NCBI GenBank assembly: GCA_036745875.1
Contig: DAIOFH010000135.1
Span: 1-10,639, forward strand
Length of the DNA: 10,639 nt
Reading direction: 5' to 3'
Source of the DNA: DAIOFH01 sp036745875
GTDB lineage: Bacteria; Planctomycetota; SZUA-567
In this document: positions 4,950 through 10,639 of the stretch, one piece after another
Layout: the number at the start of each line of letters is the position of its first letter
Numbering within the stretch: the first letter of the stretch is position 1
Notes under the pieces: model-generated
What the model saw: the letters and a program-made list of their open reading frames with translations, nothing else
Databases searched by the model: none
Told to the model about the DNA's origin: nothing
Translations under genes and position numbers: made by a program

Positions 4950-6695
4950 TCAGCGGACGTCCTGAGAGCCATTTCGCAGCAGCTCATCTACTTCGATGTT
5001 ATTGCGGCGCAGACGGTGTTGAAGGTTTTGTCGGCCTATCCCCAGTTGGCGTGCGGCTTTGGAGATATTCCCATCCGTTTTCATTATGGCATCGGCTAGC
5101 ACTGCTCGTTCGACGCCTGACAGCATTTGGACCAAGCCGACATCGTCGTCGGGCCAGCCCAGAATTTCCCGGAGATGCCCGGTCTTTTCTAAAATATGCT
5201 CGGGGAGATATTCTTTGGTGATCGTCGTCGCGTCGCGAGGCAGTATATTCATCGCGTGCTCAATGCAATGCAGCAGCTCCCGGACATTTCCGGGCCAGTC
5301 ATAGGCATAGAAAATGGACAGTACATTTTCGTCGACGAGGGAAACGCTTTTGTTCAATTTTCGGTTCATCTCAAGGAAGAATGAGCGGGTCAGGATAAGA
5401 ATGTCCTCCTTACGGTTGCGAAGAGGCGGTATTTTAATGTTCACCACGCCTAGACGGTAAAACACATCCTGTCGCAGCTTATTTTCCTCGATAGCCTGGT
5501 AAGGGGAGATATTGGTATTGGAGAGCACCCTGACATCCACCCGTTTTTCTTCCGTTCCGCCGACTCGGCGGACCATGCCATCCTGGAGCACCCGGAGAAG
5601 CTTAGCCTGCAGAGCCAAGCTCATGGAGTTCAGTTCGTCCAGGAGTAGCGTGCCGCCGTCGGCCTGTTCGAAAAGTCCGGGCCGGCTTTCCGCACCGGTA
5701 TACGCGCCTCTCTCCGTCCCGAAAAGCGTGGATTCCAGCAGATTTTCAGGAATAGCGGCGCAGTTGATGGCCAGAAATGGGCCGTCCTTGCGGCTGCTCG
5801 CGTTGTGAATGCTTTGTGCGATCAGTTCCTTGCCGGTACCTGTTTCGCCATAGAGCATGATAGGGGAATCGGACTGGGCGCTCATCCTGCAGCGGTTGAT
5901 GAGCGTATCCATCACCACGCTCTGGTGGACGATGTCGTCAAAATGAAAGCGGGCCGACAATGGTCCTTTTCGCGGCGTTTGCGACTTGGGTTTGCCATGA
6001 TGCTCCAGAAGAGCCTCCTGTAAATCGATAATCTGTTTGCTCAGCGCCTCGATGCGCGTCGAATCCGCCGTCATGCAGAACACGCCGAGAATCTTCCCGT
6101 TGTTGAAAATGGGGTGGCTGTTACAGATAATGTCCAGGCGTTTTCCCAGGCAAGTGGTGTAGGTTTGCCGCCAGTCGATAAACGACTGCCTGGAGGCAAT
6201 CACCATGGGAACGGTCAGTTCGTTCCCGTCGATGCAGGCATAGGCTTCGGTAATTCCCTGTCCGACAACATTTTCCGGCACCAGCGATTCCATCTGCATC
6301 AAAGCGTTGTTTACCAAAAGGATACGCTGTTTTTCATCGCAAAGGACGACCGGCTCGCGGATCAGGTTGACGATGGTTCCCAGCATATGATGGGACACCT
6401 CATTCGTCGCGTCGCGAAAACATGCCAAACGGGTATTCTTCGGCAGATCGACCCCTTCCGGGGAAGGACAAGGCGCAAGGTATTCGTAAAAAGCGATATT
6501 ATAATAGCCGCCGTTTTCCTCCGCCTCGTTCAACCCTGCCCCAACCTCCTTCCAGGATTTTCCCTTGAGGTTTCCGCCGCCGTGCAGCATCCGGTCCGCC
6601 GCCGCATTGACTTCGAGAATGTAGTCGTCTGCTGAAATCAGCGCTGCGCCGATGTTGAAATGGGAAAGGAGCTGGATGACATCGTTGTATGTCAT
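4950..6695 (-). CDS. PAS-domain sigma-54-dependent transcriptional activator
   Basis: Cytoplasmic bacterial enhancer-binding protein, 581 residues. The N-terminal sensory half looks like two PAS-type domains (about 5-95 and 105-215), then a helical linker (213-232). The AAA+ domain spans about 252-480 with Walker A GETGTGKE (283-290), the sigma-54-contacting loop GAYTGA (330-335, a usual variant of GAFTGA), Walker B TLLLDEL (349-355) and FYRL (412-415). A Fis-type helix-turn-helix (about 535-566, DGNISKAARQLGIGRQNLQHRL) closes the protein. There is no phosphoacceptor receiver domain, so the PAS domains probably sense a small molecule or redox state; the ligand is unknown. The ATG at 6695 is preferred over the one at 6731 because it has GGGAGG 5 nt upstream. 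Downstream lie four dyads and a sigma-54 promoter, its likely target. It is divergent from the NCS2 permease, which may be a second target although no sigma-54 promoter is visible there. Confidence 0.95.
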   Translation of the reverse strand: MTYNDVIQLLSHFNIGAALISADDYILEVNAAADRMLHGGGNLKGKSWKEVGAGLNEAEENGGYYNIAFYEYLAPCPSPEGVDLPKNTRLACFRDATNEVSHHMLGTIVNLIREPVVLCDEKQRILLVNNALMQMESLVPENVVGQGITEAYACIDGNELTVPMVIASRQSFIDWRQTYTTCLGKRLDIICNSHPIFNNGKILGVFCMTADSTRIEALSKQIIDLQEALLEHHGKPKSQTPRKGPLSARFHFDDIVHQSVVMDTLINRCRMSAQSDSPIMLYGETGTGKELIAQSIHNASSRKDGPFLAINCAAIPENLLESTLFGTERGAYTGAESRPGLFEQADGGTLLLDELNSMSLALQAKLLRVLQDGMVRRVGGTEEKRVDVRVLSNTNISPYQAIEENKLRQDVFYRLGVVNIKIPPLRNRKEDILILTRSFFLEMNRKLNKSVSLVDENVLSIFYAYDWPGNVRELLHCIEHAMNILPRDATTITKEYLPEHILEKTGHLREILGWPDDDVGLVQMLSGVERAVLADAIMKTDGNISKAARQLGIGRQNLQHRLRRNNIEVDELLRNGSQDVR

Positions 6696-6859
6696 AATAC
6701 CTCCCTGTTCTTCGATAAAGGCGTATTTCATTGCAATATCAGGATAACAGTCGAGGCGGGAAAAACAAGAAAAACTATGACACTAAAGCGATTCGATGCA
6801 AAAAAAGAATCCGGGAAAATGCGTTGGCAAAATTGCGGTCTGCTGCTATTGTAAACACC
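6696..6859. promoter_or_regulatory. divergent promoter region, regulator and NCS2 permease
   Basis: The 164-bp gap between divergent starts. Plus-strand candidate: TTGGCA (6824-6829), 17-nt spacer, TATTGT (6847-6852), which would start transcription almost at the permease ATG. Minus-strand candidate for the regulator: TTGTTT (6768-6763), 16-nt spacer, TATCCT (6746-6741), a weak match. No correctly spaced sigma-54 motif or GCAA-N6-TTGC dyad is present, although TTGGCAAAATTGC at 6824-6836 looks like one with the wrong spacing. Confidence 0.35.
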
Positions 6860-8143
6860 ATGAATTACAACATAGACGACAAGATGAAAAGCGTGCCCCT
6901 TTTCCTCTACGGCATCCAGTGGGCGGTAGTCATGATACCGAGCACCATCATCCTCGGGCTGGTGGTAGCGAAGTTGCATTATCCGGGCGATCCGGCGGCG
7001 CAGGTGTTTTACATGCAAAAAGCGCTGTTTCTCACCGGCGCCTGCTCCATTGTCCAGGTGCTGTTCGGCCATCAGTTGCCTCTGGTGACCGGCCCGGCTT
7101 CGGTATGGCTCGCGGGAATCGTGGCGGCGTTGTCAGCAGGAACGTCAGCCATTTACACATCCGTCATGGTGTCGGGTATTGTGATCGTCCTCGTCGCAGC
7201 GAGCGGATTGCTGCGCTATCTGCAGTTGTTTTTCACGCCCAGGGTCCTCATCGTCATCACGCTTCTGATCCCCTTCACACTTATTCCAACCATTATCCTG
7301 TTGGTTTTCGAGGGCGATGGCGAGTACCTGTTCAAGATGGCGTTCGCTTGCGCCACGATGCTGTTCATTGTCGTGGCCAATCTGCTGTTGCCGGGGGTGT
7401 GGAAATCGACAACCCTGGTTTGGGCAATCGGTCTGGCAACGGCGTTTATCGCCGTCTTCCGCGGATTGCCGGAATGGAAAAACGGAACGTCGACCATAGC
7501 GGCCGGTTCAGCACAATGGCTTATCTCTTTCGATTTCAATCCCGGAGTGATTCTGTCGTTCGTGATCAGCGGAATGGTGCTTCTCGTGAACCAGGTCGGG
7601 TCCATGGAAGTGGTGGGACAGATGCTGGACGCCAACAACATGGAGAAACGCAGCAGGCGCGGCATCCTGGTCGCAGGATTCGCCAATATGGCGGGCGGGC
7701 TTACCGGCGTCATCGGAACGGTGGACTACCTGACGAGCACGGGGTTCATTTCAGCGACGCGCTGCGCCTCGCGTTTTCCCTTCCTGCCGGCGGGCGTATT
7801 GATCATCCTCTGCTCGCTGTCGCCCGAACTGGTCGCGCACCTTCTCGCACTACCCGGTCTGGTCATGGGAACGGCGCTTTTCTACGTCATGGCGTCGCAA
7901 TTGGCGGCCGGCATGCAAATACTGGTGAAGAAACAGGCCATAACCTCCTTCTACGAAGGCCTGAGCATGGCTATTCCGCTTATGATGACGGTAATTGTTT
8001 CCTTCCTCCCGAAAGCGGCTGTCGCCGCCATGCCGGTCTTTCTTCGTCCCGTACTTTCCAACGGCTTTGTCGTCGGTGTATTCACATCGTTGCTTCTCGA
8101 GCACGTTATTGGGGCAATATACAAGAAAACCGGTTCGGGTTGA
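6860..8143 (+). CDS. NCS2-family (nucleobase/xanthine-type) permease, divergent
   Basis: Inner-membrane secondary carrier of the nucleobase-cation symporter-2 family (UraA, XanQ, PucJ relatives), 427 residues with about twelve to fourteen spans, a normal size. Family marks: the start NIDDKMKSVPLFLYGIQWAVVM, LVTGPASVWLAG at 75-86, the eighth-span region ending VNQVGSMEVVGQ (243-254), and GGLTGVIGTV followed by TSTGFISATRCASRFPFLPAGVLII (from 279). In characterised members the eighth span carries a key Glu (pattern ETxGD) and the later motif a Glu/Gln-Asn pair (ENIG or QNNG). Here these read NQVGS and TSTG, so the usual substrate-binding residues are absent. I chose the ATG at 6860 by homology of the N-terminus; neither it nor ATG 6884 nor the upstream TTG codons has a good ribosome site. 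Divergent from the sigma-54 regulator. Family fairly secure; substrate unknown. Confidence 0.82.
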   Translation: MNYNIDDKMKSVPLFLYGIQWAVVMIPSTIILGLVVAKLHYPGDPAAQVFYMQKALFLTGACSIVQVLFGHQLPLVTGPASVWLAGIVAALSAGTSAIYTSVMVSGIVIVLVAASGLLRYLQLFFTPRVLIVITLLIPFTLIPTIILLVFEGDGEYLFKMAFACATMLFIVVANLLLPGVWKSTTLVWAIGLATAFIAVFRGLPEWKNGTSTIAAGSAQWLISFDFNPGVILSFVISGMVLLVNQVGSMEVVGQMLDANNMEKRSRRGILVAGFANMAGGLTGVIGTVDYLTSTGFISATRCASRFPFLPAGVLIILCSLSPELVAHLLALPGLVMGTALFYVMASQLAAGMQILVKKQAITSFYEGLSMAIPLMMTVIVSFLPKAAVAAMPVFLRPVLSNGFVVGVFTSLLLEHVIGAIYKKTGSG

Positions 8144-8154
8144 ACCGAACCGGT
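8129..8154 (-). terminator. hairpin terminator between convergent genes
   Basis: ACCGGTTCGG and CCGAACCGGT form a perfect 10-bp stem around a six-base loop. On the minus strand it is followed by TTTTCTT, so it most likely ends the kinase/GatZ transcript; the plus side lacks a T-run. The stop codon of the plus-strand permease (8141-8143) lies in the loop. Confidence 0.75.
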
Positions 8155-8161
8155 CGCACAT

Positions 8162-9478
8162 TCAGAATACATGGGACATTTCCGGCGTCGTTGCCTGGCG
8201 GTAGGTCTCACACACGGTGGCGACGGCAAACTTGGCGAGGGACTTTGCGTCGCCGGAAAGGCGGCCTTCCAAAATATCCCTGAACGCCAGGGGGAAATAT
8301 TGGCGAACGACGTTGGGGGGCAACGCACCGGCGGGGAGATTGTTGAACAGCTTCTCTATCGCCTCTGGCACCCCGGCATCCCCCAAATAATACCGTGCCC
8401 TGTCGGAAAAACTGTATTGGCAAGCCAGGTGCAGTTGATGCTTGTCGCCCCGGTAGTATTTCCGCCAGTCCGAGTCCCTTGTGGTCATACTGTGGTTAAG
8501 AGCTTCGATAAATCCCCCCCGGCTGCCCTGCACAGACAGGTTTCTTTCCATACCATCCAGCGCGAACAGCGCTTCGCGGAAAGCGAAGGTCAACGCCGGC
8601 CCCACTTTCAGGATGGCAATACCGTCTCGGACCATGTTGCGCAGCGAGTCAACACTCTGGTAATCTGTCGAATGGCCTTCAAATACCAGCTCTGGATGGC
8701 ATCTCAGCGCTGCGACAAGATGCTTGGCCTTCTCCGGGTTGTACATATGCAGTGCGCCATCACCGAATTCCACACCAGGTTGGACCACAACAGCGATTAC
8801 ATCCTCCCAAGCGTCGGCGATACCGGCTTCGCTGAAAGCCTCACGGTATGCAGCCACCGTTTCCTCAAAATCTTCAACCCGTGTAACCTCGATCTCGGCG
8901 GTGTCGTTTTGTTCGCCGCCAGGTATGGGGACTTCACTGCCTATGACAAAAACAGGACGCATGGCCCCGGGTTGGCTGCTTTGGAGCCGGTCAAAAGCAG
9001 CTAGCGCTTTTTTGCACAGGCGCGCACCGCGCCTCGCCACTACGCAGGGGGAAAGCTTTTCGTCGCGCGAATCGTTCGCCAGACGCATACTCGTATCGAG
9101 GTGGATTTTGGTAAACCCCGCCTCGACGTACTCCTCCACCAGCTTTTCCGCTTTAGGCATCGCCTGGTCTTCCGCTTCGGAGCTCCAGACAAGCGGGCCG
9201 AGGTGGTCGCCACCAAGTATGACGCGCTCCGACTCGATGCCGCATGAATCGGCGAGACGCCGTACCATGTCGCGGAAGTTTCCAGGTCGCATCCCGGTGT
9301 ATCCGCCAAACTGATTGACCTGGTTGGCGGTCGCTTCGATAAGAACCGGATAATCGTAGCGCATTCCATGTTCCAACGCCGCTTCCAGAACGATGGGATT
9401 GGCGGTGCAGTATGAAGGCATGCCACAGGAAGGATCAAGACGACGGCGTTTCATAAGGGTTTGCAATGGATGGCGCAT
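8162..9478 (-). CDS. GatZ/KbaZ-like tagatose-bisphosphate aldolase subunit family protein
   Basis: Soluble 438-residue protein of the GatZ/KbaZ family, classically the non-catalytic partner that stabilises the class II D-tagatose-1,6-bisphosphate aldolases GatY/KbaY in galactitol and N-acetylgalactosamine breakdown. Family segments in order: SCGMPSYCTANP (17-28), EATANQVNQFGGYTGM (48-63), LGGDHLGP (88-95), KIHLDTSM (124-131) and IGSEVPIPGGEQ (179-190). Length is normal. The ATG at 9478 has AAAGGA 5 nt upstream; the in-frame ATG at 9496 lies 12 bp past the kinase stop and has no comparable site. It follows the sugar kinase by 29 bp in one operon. No GatY/KbaY-type catalytic subunit is encoded in the window, so it either pairs with a distant protein or works alone on a ketose phosphate. 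A shared terminator follows. Confidence 0.92.
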   Translation of the reverse strand: MRHPLQTLMKRRRLDPSCGMPSYCTANPIVLEAALEHGMRYDYPVLIEATANQVNQFGGYTGMRPGNFRDMVRRLADSCGIESERVILGGDHLGPLVWSSEAEDQAMPKAEKLVEEYVEAGFTKIHLDTSMRLANDSRDEKLSPCVVARRGARLCKKALAAFDRLQSSQPGAMRPVFVIGSEVPIPGGEQNDTAEIEVTRVEDFEETVAAYREAFSEAGIADAWEDVIAVVVQPGVEFGDGALHMYNPEKAKHLVAALRCHPELVFEGHSTDYQSVDSLRNMVRDGIAILKVGPALTFAFREALFALDGMERNLSVQGSRGGFIEALNHSMTTRDSDWRKYYRGDKHQLHLACQYSFSDRARYYLGDAGVPEAIEKLFNNLPAGALPPNVVRQYFPLAFRDILEGRLSGDAKSLAKFAVATVCETYRQATTPEMSHVF

Positions 9479-9507
9479 GGGAATCCTTTGTTTCAATATC
9501 TAGAGGA

Positions 9508-10449
9508 TTATATAGAGGCAATCATTTTTTCAACAGTCAGTTTACTGATATCCCCTTCCATCGGTCCGAACGCAGCGGTATTCAGAGCGGCAACGGCGGA
9601 AGCGATTTTTGCGCATTCCTCAAGGGGACGACCTTCGAGAAGTCCAACCAGGAATCCAGCGTCGAAACAATCCCCCGCCCCAGTCGCATCCAACGGCTTT
9701 ACCTGATAGATGCCCTGTTCAAAAGACGAGTCGCGAGTGAAAATCCGGCATCCCTTTGAGCCGTTTTTCATGGCGATGCATTCGAGACGCGGATTTTTGA
9801 AACTGTGCCCAATCGCCTTCTCCAGCGTGGGTTGCCCGGTAAGGCTCAGCAGTTCGGCTTCGCCAGGCTGTAATATGGAACAAAGTTCGACAACTTCGGA
9901 GACGCGGTTGAGGCTTTCAGGGTTGCGCAGGAGTTCGGGGCGGATATTCGGATCAAACGACACTTTCGCGCCCTTGGCGACAAGATCTTTCATGAACTTG
10001 ACGATTTGTGCGCCAAACTCCGCTTTCGCCATGATGGAACAGCCCATAACATGGATAAAACGCGTGTCGTCGAACCGCGCCTGGTTGACGTTCGGGGCCT
10101 TGGCCATGGTGGCCGGCGTATGGGGAAAGTGATAAAGGAATTTCCGCGACCCGTCTTCAAAATAGGTGATAAATGCCACGCCTGTTGTGCCGTCTTCGAT
10201 TTCCTCGACCAGGCCGACGTCGACGCCGTCTTTCTTCAGGCGATCGGTAAGGCATTTGCCGAAATCGTCCTTGCCGACGCCACTGACAATGCCCGCGCTG
10301 TGGCCAAGGCGCGCCACTGTGTCGATGAAAATCCCCGGCGCCCCGCTAGGATACGGTCCAAGAAATGTCCCTGGCTGGTCCAGAGGGGTACCGGCTTCCG
10401 GGCGCATGACCTCGCACAACAACTCACCCATTACCCATACTTCAGCCAT
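9508..10449 (-). CDS. PfkB-family carbohydrate kinase
   Basis: Cytoplasmic ATP-dependent sugar or sugar-phosphate kinase of the ribokinase/PfkB family, 313 residues, standard length. The N-terminus has the usual GELLCEVM strand and the Gly-rich substrate region PSGAPGIFIDTVARLG. The ATP/anion-hole signature DATGAGDCFDAGFL begins at residue 254, with catalytic Asp at 260. The ATG at 10449 is preceded by AAGGGG at 8 nt spacing; the in-frame ATG at 10518 coincides with the predicted transcription start and would add 23 unlikely residues. It is the first gene of an operon with the GatZ-like gene, suggesting phosphorylation of a ketose or ketose phosphate whose product meets an aldolase step. Tagatose- or fructose-phosphate kinases and 2-keto-3-deoxygluconate kinase share this fold, so the substrate is not assigned. 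Controlled by the sigma-70 promoter and GTAAT-N3-ATTAC operators just upstream. Confidence 0.92.
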   Translation of the reverse strand: MAEVWVMGELLCEVMRPEAGTPLDQPGTFLGPYPSGAPGIFIDTVARLGHSAGIVSGVGKDDFGKCLTDRLKKDGVDVGLVEEIEDGTTGVAFITYFEDGSRKFLYHFPHTPATMAKAPNVNQARFDDTRFIHVMGCSIMAKAEFGAQIVKFMKDLVAKGAKVSFDPNIRPELLRNPESLNRVSEVVELCSILQPGEAELLSLTGQPTLEKAIGHSFKNPRLECIAMKNGSKGCRIFTRDSSFEQGIYQVKPLDATGAGDCFDAGFLVGLLEGRPLEECAKIASAVAALNTAAFGPMEGDISKLTVEKMIASI

Positions 10450-10524
10450 CGCTTTTCCCCTTTTAATTTTGTATGACGCCCTAATACATCCTTTCGATAT
10501 TTCACTGTACAATTTCAAAATCGG

Positions 10525-10552
10525 AGTATAAAGGCAAAAATTACGATGTCAA
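10525..10552 (-). promoter_or_regulatory. sigma-70 promoter of the kinase/GatZ operon
   Basis: Minus strand: perfect TTGACA (10552-10547), 16-nt spacer, TATACT (10530-10525). Predicted start near 10518, leader about 70 nt. A GTAAT half-site (10544-10540) lies within the spacer, so a protein bound there would block RNA polymerase. Confidence 0.75.
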
Positions 10553-10561
10553 ACATTTTTA

Positions 10562-10574
10562 GTAATTTTATTAC
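10562..10574. promoter_or_regulatory. operator GTAATTTTATTAC
   Basis: Perfect 5-bp arms around three bases, located just upstream of the -35 box. With a flanking A it gives GTAAT-N3-ATTACA, close to the palindrome reported for the RpiR-family regulator HexR (TGTAATTAAATTACA, from memory). Centre 30 bp from the half-site within the promoter. Confidence 0.55.
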
Positions 10575-10602
10575 ATTTTCATATTTTATTATTTTATTTT
10601 TC

Positions 10603-10615
10603 GTAATTTCATTAC
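10603..10615. promoter_or_regulatory. operator GTAATTTCATTAC
   Basis: Second copy of the same dyad, differing only in the spacer, again followed by A. Its centre is 41 bp (about four helical turns) from the first copy, which suits cooperative binding or looping. Confidence 0.55.
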
Positions 10616-10639
10616 AAAAAATAGCCTCCTACTAACGAC

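Noticed and set aside
6824..6836. Possible sigma-54 promoter TTGGCAAAATTGC before the NCS2 gene
   Set aside because: The GG and GC elements are too close together for sigma-54, so it was left as part of a weak sigma-70 candidate.
6796..8283. 495-codon plus-strand frame overlapping the NCS2 permease
   Set aside because: Same strand, other phase; rich in Arg, Gly and His with no membrane spans, while the 6860 frame gives a clean permease.
10484..10499. GG-N10-GC match upstream of the kinase
   Set aside because: Only the bare GG and GC match; the other consensus bases are absent, and a strong sigma-70 promoter is nearby.

Overview
The window reads as bacterial chromosome: about 10.6 kb with moderately GC-rich genes and AT-rich spacers. 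It holds seven intact protein genes for carbohydrate and small-solute uptake and catabolism, plus one sigma-54 activator. There are no RNA genes, insertion sequences, CRISPR arrays or phage genes. The mix (RbsC-type ABC permease, divergent BCCT carrier, PAS/AAA+/Fis activator, NCS2-type permease, GatZ/KbaZ-like protein, PfkB kinase) would suit an anaerobe such as a Synergistota or Firmicutes member. That is only a guess; no sequence here fixes the taxon.

Layout: (1) 136-1161, minus strand, an RbsC-like sugar permease with no ATPase or binding protein beside it, preceded by about 400 bp of regulatory DNA carrying a near-consensus sigma-54 promoter (1233-1248) and several dyads. (2) A minus-strand pair, a xylose-isomerase-like TIM-barrel enzyme (3484-4398) followed by a BCCT-family transporter (1641-3314). 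They are separated by 169 bp holding two hairpins with the same loop, and followed by a strong terminator (1569-1605). (3) A 551-bp AT-rich control region (4399-4949) with a sigma-54 promoter (4608-4623) and four GCAA-N6-TTGC dyads. (4) The sigma-54 enhancer-binding regulator (4950-6695, minus) and a divergent NCS2-family permease (6860-8143, plus). (5) A minus-strand operon, PfkB sugar kinase (9508-10449) then GatZ/KbaZ-like protein (8162-9478). It has a clear sigma-70 promoter and GTAAT-N3-ATTAC operators upstream, and ends at a hairpin shared with the convergent permease.

The most coherent story is a self-contained sigma-54 circuit. The PAS-sensing activator is encoded directly upstream of a DNA block with four matching dyads 160-320 bp upstream of a predicted sigma-54 start site, and that promoter would drive the TIM-barrel enzyme and the BCCT carrier. 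A second sigma-54 promoter in front of the orphan ABC permease suggests that this region is wired to sigma-54 more broadly. Both secondary carriers (BCCT and NCS2) have lost residues that normally bind their family's substrates, so their cargo is likely unusual. The kinase/GatZ operon looks separately controlled, by a sigma-70 promoter and RpiR/HexR-like operators.
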